NCBI GenBank assembly: GCA_028284565.1
Contig: JANQRM010000157.1
Location: forward strand, 1-20,849
Length of the DNA: 20,849 bases
Direction of reading: 5' to 3'
DNA from: Anaerolineae bacterium
GTDB lineage: Bacteria; Chloroflexota; Anaerolineae; Aggregatilineales; Phototrophicaceae
Below are positions 15,006 to 20,849 of this stretch, piece by piece (positions within the stretch are counted from its first letter, which is position 1; each line of letters starts with the position of its first letter). The notes beneath the pieces are model-generated. The model saw nothing but the letters and a program-made list of their open reading frames with translations. It ran no database searches and was not told the DNA's origin. The translations under genes and the position numbers were made by a program.

Positions 15006-16886
15006 CTAGAATTGCGTCTGCTCTAAAATAATCTGGAAAAACTCGATGACCCCAATGTTGGGATTGTTGGCGATTTCGCGTAGCCCATCATTGACGACTG
15101 CCCATTCATACACTTTGAAGACGATGAGCAAGGGGATGCCGATACTGATGATGCGGGTAGGTAGCCGAGCGATGGTGACAGACACAGGCGTTTCAGAGAC
15201 TTCGGCGAGTTCTTGACGCTCGTTCAAAATGCGAATCAGTTCCATGTTTTTGCGGTCACGTTGCCCATTGAGTTCGACAAACTCATAAAGAGTTTCGATA
15301 CGTTTCGAGTCATCGTAGAAGCGACCAAAACGTCCCCAATTCGCTTCGATGCGGGAGACTTCCTTATCCACCGATTCAATATCACGTTGGACTTCACGCA
15401 AGGAGGATTCAAGATATTCACTATATTGAGTTCGCCAGCGTGATTGTCCCCGACCATAGGGAATACGGATAAAGACAAAGTAGTGAAAGTAAAGCAAAAC
15501 AAGTGGAATCAGTACATCAAAAGCAAGCAAGCGTCCCAGTTCTTGCGGGAGTTGGGGCAAGCGTCCTTCGGTCAAAACTTGGCTGAAGGGAATAGCGCAC
15601 AGATAAAGCGTGATGATAAAGATTATGAGCAAGCCGATGGGCAAGCGGTCAACCAAACTGTCCCGTTCTTTCGCGGAGAGTTCTGGGTTTGCCATGACGT
15701 ATGCATACATCGACAGCAATAGCACCGCGACGATATAAAATGGCAAGGCAAAGAGGACAGATAAGGCTTGGTCGGACGAATCAATCAGCGCGTTTTGCTG
15801 GGCGATTTGCTGACTCAGTGTATCCAACACCCCTGTCGAGCCATCGTCAAGGAGAACGATTTGAAGCGGTATCAACGTCGATAACAAGCCGACAATCAGC
15901 AGAATATCCATATCCGAGATGGTACTGAGAAATGCGTTCAATCGAGTCGGTAGACGTTCTAATAGTCGGTTGGGGATGAATCGCTGACGGAGACCGCGCC
16001 CACTCGTCCAGACGAGTAGAACCACCGCGAAAATCATGAGCCAGATAATGGGCGACAAAGCGAGGACGGTTTGGTCAAGGTCCGCTGTTCCTAATAGATT
16101 GGCAGTACGGGGGTCACTGAGGCGGGCGAAATGCCGACCAATCACAATCGTGGCGACAATCAATGCAAAAGGCGTGACGATTCTTGCCCAGCGTACCCAA
16201 ATCCGACTGCGGGAGAAACGGTCATTCCAGCTTTGAATCCACATCAACTGCATGATGAGATAATAGGCAATGAGGACAAGCGAAACTCCCAGCGTATAGC
16301 TGACATCCACGCTGACGGTAAAGATGGTGGGTTGAACAAAGCGCGCCAGTTCCCCGCCAAGAAAGAAGGCGAGTAATCCGGCTGAAATAAACTCATTGAT
16401 GGCAACAAGGGCTTTTTCCCATGTGGGGATTTCGGAGATAAAGAGGCGATACCCCAACCATGAGAGCGCGAAGATCGTCAGAAGCGCACGGAACGTAATG
16501 GCAAAAAACAAGAGTAAGAGAACATAAAAAGGTTGGCTTTCTTTCCCAAAGGCAGGGATGGCATATAAGTTACGCAGTAACCCCACCCAAAGCAGACTAT
16601 AAAGCCAAAATAACGCAATATAAAAAGCATGATTGCGGTTGAAATCTCGATGCAGGAAGATGGTTTGTAAGGGTGTGACTGTAGCCAGTGCAAGGAGCAT
16701 GACAACCGATACGCCAGATACAATCGCCAGTACCCAATCCCCAGCCAGAACTTGAATCCCACTGTAGAGGATGCCTATCGCCAGTAAAACGGGAACGAGG
16801 AAACGATCCAGTCGGTTATCTCTGGAGATTTGCACCGTATTCAAAAAGCGGAAGGTGAGCGTATCGCGTTTTTGTTCTTCTACCAT
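15006..16886 (-). CDS. Polytopic membrane protein of unknown function (about 13 helices)
   Basis: A 626-residue protein I do not recognise. Helices lie at about 28-46, 50-70, 88-108, 119-148, 160-178, 190-216, 236-250, 274-293, 326-346, 373-397, 414-434, 452-474 and 578-596. Between the last two is a charged soluble stretch (about 480-570) with heptad-like patterning (SEYLESSLREVQ, DIESVDKEVSRIEANW, RKNMELIRILNERQE), probably a coiled coil, cytoplasmic by the positive-inside rule. There are no catalytic or transport motifs I can name. The ATG at 16886 has no strong ribosome binding site. The gene stands alone: 137 bases separate it from the CHAD gene downstream, which has its own promoter, and 421 bases from the next gene upstream. 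The coiled coil suggests self-association or a membrane-organising role, which is a guess. Confidence 0.8.
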   Translation of the reverse strand: MVEEQKRDTLTFRFLNTVQISRDNRLDRFLVPVLLAIGILYSGIQVLAGDWVLAIVSGVSVVMLLALATVTPLQTIFLHRDFNRNHAFYIALFWLYSLLWVGLLRNLYAIPAFGKESQPFYVLLLLFFAITFRALLTIFALSWLGYRLFISEIPTWEKALVAINEFISAGLLAFFLGGELARFVQPTIFTVSVDVSYTLGVSLVLIAYYLIMQLMWIQSWNDRFSRSRIWVRWARIVTPFALIVATIVIGRHFARLSDPRTANLLGTADLDQTVLALSPIIWLMIFAVVLLVWTSGRGLRQRFIPNRLLERLPTRLNAFLSTISDMDILLIVGLLSTLIPLQIVLLDDGSTGVLDTLSQQIAQQNALIDSSDQALSVLFALPFYIVAVLLLSMYAYVMANPELSAKERDSLVDRLPIGLLIIFIITLYLCAIPFSQVLTEGRLPQLPQELGRLLAFDVLIPLVLLYFHYFVFIRIPYGRGQSRWRTQYSEYLESSLREVQRDIESVDKEVSRIEANWGRFGRFYDDSKRIETLYEFVELNGQRDRKNMELIRILNERQELAEVSETPVSVTIARLPTRIISIGIPLLIVFKVYEWAVVNDGLREIANNPNIGVIEFFQIILEQTQF

Positions 16887-17031
16887 GTTTCATCAGCTTT
16901 CAGCTGTTGGAATGCCCCTATTATGCCGTAGATTAGGAATAAAGCGAAAGCACCATGCCCCAGTAATATCGTCGTCTATACTCCTCTAGTTATTTAGAAT
17001 TTGGTTTCTTCTTCATTTGAACCCATTTTTA

Positions 17032-17097
17032 TTGCCGGCAACGCGAACCATGTTTTCCGGCAACAACGCCCTGCTCTTTTGCCATTTTATTGCCATT
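17032..17097. repeat. Cluster of TTGCC/GGCAA motifs
   Basis: A perfect 10-bp palindrome TTGCCGGCAA (17032-17041); CCGGCAAC twice (17035-17042 and 17057-17064, 22 bases apart); TTGCCATT twice (17079-17086 and 17090-17097, 11 bases apart). The spacings are close to one and two helical turns, which would place the sites on the same face of the DNA. Confidence 0.5.
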
Positions 17098-17102
17098 AAT
17101 TC

Positions 17103-17166
17103 AGTGAAAAGTAAGAAAAGCGTCTGTTTTTAGTAAAAAAGTCTAAATTTAACAAGTGAAAAGTAA
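17103..17166. repeat. Duplicated 12-mer within phased A-tracts
   Basis: AGTGAAAAGTAA occurs at 17103-17114 and again at 17155-17166; a degenerate copy AGTAAAAAAGTC lies at 17132-17143. Runs of four to six A or T are centred near 17108, 17117, 17129, 17137, 17147 and 17160, roughly one helical turn apart, which predicts intrinsic curvature. Confidence 0.5.
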
Positions 17167-17264
17167 ATACGACATCGTGTGATAAAGATATGGTGATGAT
17201 ATATCTATCCTTCGAATAGGCTCATTTCTCTAAACAGAGTATCACAAAATGGGGTGGAAAGGTG

Positions 17265-17300
17265 ATGCAAATGGCTATGCATTTGGCTATGCATATGCAT
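17265..17300. repeat. Short tandem repeat of TGGCTATGCAT with extra ATGCAT
   Basis: TGGCTATGCAT occurs at 17272-17282 and 17284-17294, directly followed by another ATGCAT (17295-17300) and preceded by ATGCAAAT (17265-17272). Each ATGCAT is a self-complementary site. It lies 8 bases beyond the stop of the pyroglutamyl peptidase gene. Confidence 0.6.
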
Positions 17301-17307
17301 CGGGTAT

Positions 17308-17883
17308 TTATCGAGTCAAAAAGCGTATCGACAGCCAGATGGCACGTACCATTGTTTCAAGGGAGACCGCATCTGTACTGGGAAGATGGATAAAGCCACA
17401 AGGCGGTGATGTTTTCTTGGTCTGATGGAGCATGGTGTAAAGGACGTGATTGCAGATGTACGTCCCTGCGTGGTTGGAAATTTTGATTGGGATGTCCTGT
17501 TCGACGAGGTATTCATAGAGTGCTTCTACAGGGAGTGTCGTCTGATAGGCGAGTGTCCCGCGACTGACGATAGCTTGCCCTTCTCGCAATTCACCGTCGT
17601 TGTCCTCGATGGGCGTATCATCCAGATTGAGCGCGATTCGTTCTAAGCAGAGGCAATCTCGACTTTGTGCCACACCCAGCATCAAGACAATATCCGGTTT
17701 GTGTTCCTTGTATAGCGCACTGATTCGTTCTTCTGCTGATTGATAGCCCACAGGCAAAACTTCGGTGATGAGTTCGATTCCTTCGAGGAGCGCATCGTTT
17801 TCTGCAAAGTGTTCGACGACCACTTGGGAAGGATTGATTTCGATATCGGCAAAGGGTTCAAATCCAGTGAGTAAGATCTTCAT
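17308..17883 (-). CDS. pcp: Pyroglutamyl-peptidase I (peptidase family C15)
   Basis: A 191-residue cytoplasmic cysteine peptidase that removes N-terminal pyroglutamate from peptides. Seen: the GFEPFADIEINPS start (7-19), LMLGVAQSR (67-75), LERIALN with catalytic Glu81, SNHAGTYICN (136-145) with the nucleophile Cys144, and GFIHLP (163-168) with His166. The triad is complete and numbered almost as in the Bacillus enzyme (Glu81, Cys144, His168). The family usually has SNSAGTYVCN, so His138 replaces the more common Ser. The length is slightly below the usual 200-215. The ATG overlaps the upstream stop as ATGA, and GGGAGG lies 5 bases before it, so it is translated in concert with the methyltransferase gene. 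Confidence 0.9.
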   Translation of the reverse strand: MKILLTGFEPFADIEINPSQVVVEHFAENDALLEGIELITEVLPVGYQSAEERISALYKEHKPDIVLMLGVAQSRDCLCLERIALNLDDTPIEDNDGELREGQAIVSRGTLAYQTTLPVEALYEYLVEQDIPIKISNHAGTYICNHVLYTMLHQTKKTSPPCGFIHLPSTDAVSLETMVRAIWLSIRFLTR

Positions 17884-18638
17884 GCTGTCCTCCCTGTATA
17901 GCGTAGAACGAAGATGCCCCAGCCCAAGAAATCGCGTTCATATTTGAGATAGGTGCGTCGATGGTGGTCAATCCACTCGCGTAAAGCATCGGTTTCTGGG
18001 TCGTCCGGGTTGTTCATCAGATAACGGCTAACCGTAAGCCATTGTGATGAGTAGTAATCGTCCCATTCCTCTTGGGATGAAATCAACATCTCCAACAATT
18101 CAACTTGCGCCGTGTCAAAGCGGTCTGATATACCGGCTAAGTTCGTCAGATAATCGCGTTCAATGCCGAGTGCTTCGCAGACTTCATCGGTTGGGGACTG
18201 CTTCCAGAAGACATCCCCTATGACCAATAAACCCTCGTGTGGATGGTCGAGCGCAAGACGCATGAGGTCAATTGTACCCACCATGCCACCACCTATCCAA
18301 CTCGCACCCAAGCAACTGACCATATCATATTGATGGAAAGGTTGTGGGAATTCGCTGGCATCTTCAATTGAGAAGTTGACCTGTGACCAGACCTTGAGTT
18401 CGTCGGCACGTTCTCTGGCGTTTTGGATGTAATGCGGGTTGGTATCGACTCCTGTGCCTCTGAGTTTGTAGCGATCCGCCCATTGACACAAGAGTTCACC
18501 CTTCCCACAGGCTAAATCAAGGACGCGCGAATTGGCATGGACATCGCATATCTCGGCAAGCCGAAAGAGCTTGGCATTTGCAAAGGGATTTTGGATACGA
18601 TGATTGGTTTCGGCAATCTCATGAAATCGTTTTGACAT
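17880..18638 (-). CDS. Class I SAM-dependent methyltransferase
   Basis: A 252-residue Rossmann-fold methyltransferase. Seen: motif I VLDLACGKGELL (39-50) for SAM binding, the acidic end of strand 2 at GTGVDTNPHYIQNAR (61-75), an acidic-loop equivalent EDASEF and a motif near LGASWIGGG, where the post-motif strand leads to the active site. After the core comes an additional helical, charged region to the C-terminus (EEWDDYYSSQW, EWIDHHRRTYL), which may form the substrate lid. The substrate is unknown; small-molecule methyltransferases look like this. AGGA lies 8 bases before the ATG. It is the first gene of a two-gene unit with the pyroglutamyl peptidase (ATGA overlap). Confidence 0.85.
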   Translation of the reverse strand: MSKRFHEIAETNHRIQNPFANAKLFRLAEICDVHANSRVLDLACGKGELLCQWADRYKLRGTGVDTNPHYIQNARERADELKVWSQVNFSIEDASEFPQPFHQYDMVSCLGASWIGGGMVGTIDLMRLALDHPHEGLLVIGDVFWKQSPTDEVCEALGIERDYLTNLAGISDRFDTAQVELLEMLISSQEEWDDYYSSQWLTVSRYLMNNPDDPETDALREWIDHHRRTYLKYERDFLGWGIFVLRYTGRTA

Positions 18639-18639
18639 A

Positions 18640-18686
18640 GGAAAGTCCTATAATGTCGTTTGCGTTCATTATACATTGGAAAGTCC
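18640..18686 (-). promoter_or_regulatory. Promoter region of the methyltransferase gene with symmetric repeats
   Basis: A perfect TATAAT on the minus strand (18673-18668) lies 29 bases upstream of the methyltransferase ATG; the -35 (ATGGGA at 17 bases) is weak. It belongs to an inverted pair TATAATG (18649-18655) and CATTATA (18667-18673), which is flanked by direct repeats GGAAAGTCC (18640-18648 and 18678-18686). The direct repeats could be operator sites placed on both sides of the -10. Confidence 0.5.
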
Positions 18687-18742
18687 CTCATCCCATTTTT
18701 AGGTTCTTCCAGTACAATTTCAGTATTCTTAATTAGGCAAAG

Positions 18743-18770
18743 GTAAGAGCGGTTCGCGAACCGCCCTTAC
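18743..18770. repeat. REP-like palindromic element in the menG leader
   Basis: A perfect 16-bp palindrome GCGGTTCGCGAACCGC (18749-18764) is flanked by GTAAG (18743-18747) and CTTAC (18766-18770), with one A/C mismatch between core and flank. It lies 38 bases before the menG ATG. Similar GTAGGGGCGGTTCGCGAACC-type palindromes are, as I recall, dispersed in many copies in Chloroflexota and cyanobacterial genomes, so this is probably a mobile or dispersed intergenic repeat. Confidence 0.6.
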
Positions 18771-18808
18771 AATTTATGCGTTAACTTTCAATCAATAGAA
18801 GGCAACAC

Positions 18809-19525
18809 ATGGCGCAATTGCAAGGCAAAGAACGCTCGGACTATGTGCAGGATATGTTCGGGCGCATCGCAAAACGTTATAACACGATGAACCGTATCAT
18901 GACCTTCGGGCAAGATATGAAATGGCGACGGTTTGTGGTGGACAAAGCCCAATTATCTGCAAATGGAACTTTGCTTGACCTTGCAACTGGGACAGGCGAT
19001 ATTGCCTTTGAAGCGTTGAAGGCGACCCCGTCTGCGAATGTGATAGGGGCAGATTTTGCCTTGCCGATGATGTGGGTAGGACAAGAAATAGAGCCTTATG
19101 GGGATAAGGTCGGTTGGACAGGTGCTGATGCACTTCAACTACCCTTCTCTGATGACAAATTTGATGCGGTTGTATCGGGCTATTTGGTACGGAATGTGAT
19201 TGATATTCCTCAAGCTCTCGCTGAGCAGAAGCGAATCCTCAAAGCGGGTGGACGAATCGTCATTCTCGATACTTCGCCACCCCCGAAGAATATTTTACGT
19301 CCTTTTATTCTGGTTCACTTGAAGTATGTGATTCCGATTTTGGGGAGGATTATCGGCGGGAAAGAGGCATCCGATGCGTATACTTACTTGCCGGAATCCA
19401 CACAGGCTTTCAAAACACCAGATGAATTGGTCATGCTCATGCAAGACGCAGGATTCGTGAACGTGCACTATCAAACGTTCATGTTCGGCACAATGGCGGT
19501 GCATTGGGGGGAGAAACCTCGCTAG
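18809..19525 (+). CDS. menG: Demethylmenaquinone methyltransferase (MenG/UbiE family)
   Basis: A 238-residue SAM-dependent C-methyltransferase of the normal family length. It performs the last step of menaquinone synthesis, demethylmenaquinol to menaquinol. Seen: family signature 1 as YNTMNRIMTFGQDMKWRR (24-41), motif I LLDLATGTGDIA (55-66), signature 2 as VRNVID (127-132) in place of the common GLRNVxD, and the C-terminal DAYTYLPESTQAF. The variant SGYLVRNV and LDTSPPP are unlike proteobacterial UbiE. A menaquinone rather than ubiquinone role is inferred from the likely phylum. AGAAGG lies 7 bases before the ATG. It stands alone and converges on infA. Confidence 0.88.
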   Translation: MAQLQGKERSDYVQDMFGRIAKRYNTMNRIMTFGQDMKWRRFVVDKAQLSANGTLLDLATGTGDIAFEALKATPSANVIGADFALPMMWVGQEIEPYGDKVGWTGADALQLPFSDDKFDAVVSGYLVRNVIDIPQALAEQKRILKAGGRIVILDTSPPPKNILRPFILVHLKYVIPILGRIIGGKEASDAYTYLPESTQAFKTPDELVMLMQDAGFVNVHYQTFMFGTMAVHWGEKPR

Positions 19526-19533
19526 AATCAAGA

Positions 19534-19558
19534 AAAACGAGACGAAGCTCGCTTTCAA
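19534..19558 (+). terminator. Weak candidate terminator after menG
   Basis: CGAG (19538-19541) and CTCG (19548-19551) form a 4-bp stem, extended by AAA/TTT past one mismatch, ending in CTTTCAATT, 13 bases after the menG stop. Stability is low. Confidence 0.25.
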
Positions 19559-19600
19559 TTCAGCAGATACCACTATTTTGTTAGATGAATTTGATGAGGA

Positions 19601-19825
19601 CTAGTTCCGATGACGGTAGACAATACGTCCACGATTGGGGTCGTAAGCACTCATCTCGACACGCACCCGATCTCCTAGCAGAATACGAATATAAAATTTA
19701 CGCATCTTGCCGGATAAATAGGAGAGAACACGGTGTCCATTTTCCAATTCGACCATGAATTGGGTATTCGGAAGTGCTTCGACAACCGTTCCTTCGACTT
19801 CGATCTTATCTTCTTGTTTTGCCAT
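19601..19825 (-). CDS. infA: Translation initiation factor IF-1
   Basis: A 74-residue OB-fold protein of full length. It binds the 30S A site with IF-2 and IF-3 during initiation. Seen: [15 protein letters not shown] (9-23), [19 protein letters not shown] (25-43), [14 protein letters not shown] and RGRIVYRHR. The family usually has YIRILPGD or YIRILTGD, so the Leu before GD is a small variation. AAAGGA lies 5 bases before the ATG. It is downstream of rpsU on the same strand but behind an intrinsic terminator, so it may have its own promoter; the only candidate is poor (TTGGAT, 17 bases, TATATC, overlapping the terminator). Confidence 0.96.
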   Translation of the reverse strand: MAKQEDKIEVEGTVVEALPNTQFMVELENGHRVLSYLSGKMRKFYIRILLGDRVRVEMSAYDPNRGRIVYRHRN

Positions 19826-19868
19826 AGCGTTCCTTTTGTAGATTAATCAATTGACAGATATACAATGC

Positions 19869-19904
19869 AAGAACCCGCTATCCAAATCCAGATAGCGGTT
19901 TCTT
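19869..19904 (-). terminator. Intrinsic terminator between rpsU and infA
   Basis: Arms 19869-19882 and 19891-19904 pair at 13 of 14 positions around an eight-base loop. On the minus strand the structure follows the rpsU stop after 30 bases, and its end reads GGTTCTT, a short U-rich tail. The arm ends are A/T-rich, so it would also work on the other strand. Confidence 0.65.
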
Positions 19905-19934
19905 ATGTTGTTTTCAGTTTGCCAGAACAGGTCA

Positions 19935-20144
19935 TTAAAACCCGCCACGTGTTTGCGCCTTCCGTTGGCGACGACGTGAGCGACGTACTGCCTTTTTCTT
20001 CTCGATACGGCGCAGTTCGCTTTTGGAAATATGCCAGCGTTTGCGACGTACGGTACTTAGGATACCGGCGTTGGTCACACGTTTGCGAAAACGACGCAAT
20101 AAGGATTCAGGTGATTCACCGGGTTTGAGTTTTACAGATGCCAT
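19935..20144 (-). CDS. rpsU: Small ribosomal subunit protein bS21
   Basis: A 69-residue, strongly basic protein. Seen: the family start VKLKPGESPESLLRRFRKRV (4-23), NAGILSTVRRKRW (25-37) and the Arg/Lys-rich tail ending QRKAQTRGGF. bS21 sits on the 30S platform near the anti-Shine-Dalgarno helix and aids initiation. AAGGGGGTG lies 11 bases before the ATG, a little far but strong. It begins 32 bases after the rpsA stop with no terminator between, so the two are co-transcribed. A terminator follows at 19869-19904. Confidence 0.95.
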   Translation of the reverse strand: MASVKLKPGESPESLLRRFRKRVTNAGILSTVRRKRWHISKSELRRIEKKKAVRRSRRRQRKAQTRGGF

Positions 20145-20176
20145 AAATGGACTTACACCCCCTTAGGGTTATTAAT

Positions 20177-20849
20177 TTACGATACTTCGGCGGGAACCGC
20201 GTCTTCTGTTTCGCCTTCATGTTCTAATGATACAGGAGATTCGTCGGAATTTCCATCCTCTTCATCTTCTTCTGCTTCGGCGGCGGCTTCGGCAATTTCT
20301 TGCTCAATTCGTTCTTGCCATTGCGCTTTTTCACCTTCCGTCACTTCTTTGAGGCTTAAGCCTAGCCGTTGCTTATCCGCTTCGATGCTAATCACACGCA
20401 TCAGCAGGCGCTGACCTTCGTAGACTGTACGGAGTGGGTCTTCATTGGGATTCTCGCTCATTTGGCTGACATGGAGGAGTGCTTCGATGCCAGGGTCAAG
20501 GCTGACAAATGCGCCGAATTGTTCAACGCGGGAGACCATCCCTTCAACCAATTGCCCAATATGATACAAATCTTCGACAAGTGACCACGGATTGGGTTGG
20601 AGACGTTTGATGCTCAGACCAATGCGCTTACCTTGCTCATCCAGATTGAGGATAAAGACTTTTACTTTGTCACCGATGTTGACAATATCACCGGGGTTTC
20701 GGACACGATGCCACGCCAACTCAGAAATGTGAACAAGACCGTCTGCACCACCGAGATCGACAAATGCGCCAAAGTCACACAGACCGCTGACCACACCTTC
20801 ACGGGTATCGCCTTCGTTGAGGTTTTCAAGGAGACTGTCTTTGCGTGCT
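20177..20849 (-). CDS. rpsA: Ribosomal protein bS1 (S1 RNA-binding domain protein), N-terminus outside window
   Basis: Partial: 223 residues at the C-terminus are visible, and the frame stays open to the window edge (ARKDSLLENLNEGDTREG precedes the first complete motif). Two S1 OB-fold repeats are seen. The first has LCDFGAFVDLGGADGLVHIS and RIGLSIKRL; the second has VEQFGAFVSLDPGIEALLHV and RLGLSLKEV. A highly acidic, Ala/Glu-rich tail of about 55 residues follows. The SLCDFGAFVDLGGADGLVHI-type repeat is typical of S1 domain 3 in bacteria, so this is most likely a four-repeat rpsA, which binds mRNA on the 30S subunit. The downstream rpsU and infA support the assignment. Confidence 0.88.
   Translation of the reverse strand, partial: ARKDSLLENLNEGDTREGVVSGLCDFGAFVDLGGADGLVHISELAWHRVRNPGDIVNIGDKVKVFILNLDEQGKRIGLSIKRLQPNPWSLVEDLYHIGQLVEGMVSRVEQFGAFVSLDPGIEALLHVSQMSENPNEDPLRTVYEGQRLLMRVISIEADKQRLGLSLKEVTEGEKAQWQERIEQEIAEAAAEAEEDEEDGNSDESPVSLEHEGETEDAVPAEVS

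Larger units (their letters stand above)
16887..17307. other. 421-bp intergenic region with clustered short repeats and A-tracts
   Basis: No convincing gene. It must contain the promoter of the membrane protein gene (minus), but only a weak CATAAT near 16920 is visible. From 17032 to 17097 there are five TTGCC/GGCAA sites. From 17103 to 17166 there are helically spaced A/T tracts and a duplicated 12-mer. From 17265 to 17300 there are tandem ATGCAT-type repeats just beyond the stop of the peptidase gene. The stretch is more A+T-rich than its surroundings. No classical terminator for the peptidase gene was found. Confidence 0.7.

Noticed and set aside
17030..17170. Replication origin or CRISPR array
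   Set aside because: The repeats are too few and irregular for an array, there are no DnaA-box clusters, and the flanking genes (no dnaA, dnaN or gidA) do not suggest an origin.
17249..17425. Plus-strand ORF of 58 residues with a Gly-Tyr-Ala-rich start
   Set aside because: No ribosome binding site, and its second half lies antisense to the conserved pyroglutamyl peptidase C-terminus. The Gly-Tyr-Ala pattern comes from the tandem ATGCAT repeat.
19601..19825. Leu in place of Pro/Thr in the YIRILxGD motif of IF-1
   Set aside because: The position already varies in the family; all other motifs are normal, so this is not evidence of a defect.

Overview
The window looks like chromosomal DNA from a mesophilic, free-living bacterium, most likely a Chloroflexota of the Anaerolineae type. 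I infer this from family resemblance, not from a database search. The clues are two long GT-C membrane glycosyltransferases, one ending in a beta-sandwich tail of a kind I associate with that phylum; a propionyl-CoA carboxylase with separate biotin carboxylase and biotin-carrier genes; a stand-alone acyl-CoA mutase large subunit; a MenG-type methyltransferase; and an rpsA-rpsU-infA cluster. By eye the base composition is moderate and even. I see no transposase, integrase, tRNA, rRNA or CRISPR array.

Layout. (1) Bases 1-3807, all on the minus strand: a partial aldose 1-epimerase at the left edge, preceded by a fusion of a formyltransferase-like domain with a five-bladed-propeller domain of the glucosamine-inositolphosphorylceramide-transferase type. 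Behind these is a two-gene unit of a small DUF4177-like protein and a short-chain dehydrogenase, joined stop-to-start. (2) Bases 3808-9961, acyl-CoA metabolism: a B12-dependent acyl-CoA mutase large subunit (minus) is transcribed divergently from a plus-strand operon of a small four-helix membrane protein, carboxyltransferase, biotin carboxylase and biotin carrier protein. The mutase resembles methylmalonyl-CoA mutase but has Phe and Gln at the two positions that mark isobutyryl-CoA mutases. A very short ORF with a good ribosome binding site, encoding a 26-residue membrane-like peptide, lies just beyond the mutase and shares a bidirectional terminator with it. (3) Bases 10064-16886, cell envelope and polyphosphate: two GT-C glycosyltransferases (plus), a CHAD-domain protein (minus) whose 3' end overlaps the second glycosyltransferase, and a 13-helix membrane protein of unknown function. 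(4) Bases 16887-18808: a 421-bp intergenic stretch rich in short repeats and phased A-tracts, then a coupled methyltransferase and pyroglutamyl peptidase pair. (5) Bases 18809-20849, housekeeping: MenG/UbiE (plus), converging on infA, rpsU and a partial rpsA (minus).

How the genes fit together. The carboxylase operon supplies a complete acyl-CoA carboxylase (carboxyltransferase, biotin carboxylase, biotin carrier), best explained as propionyl-CoA carboxylase. The adjacent mutase would naively complete propionyl-CoA to succinyl-CoA, but its active-site residues argue for isobutyryl-/n-butyryl-CoA interconversion or a related substrate, and it lacks the B12-binding domain, which must come from another locus. 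The translation genes at the right end form one unit, with an intrinsic terminator between rpsU and infA. The most interesting items are the mutase specificity residues, the formyltransferase-propeller fusion, the microprotein, the membrane protein that leads the carboxylase operon, and the repeat-rich intergenic region.
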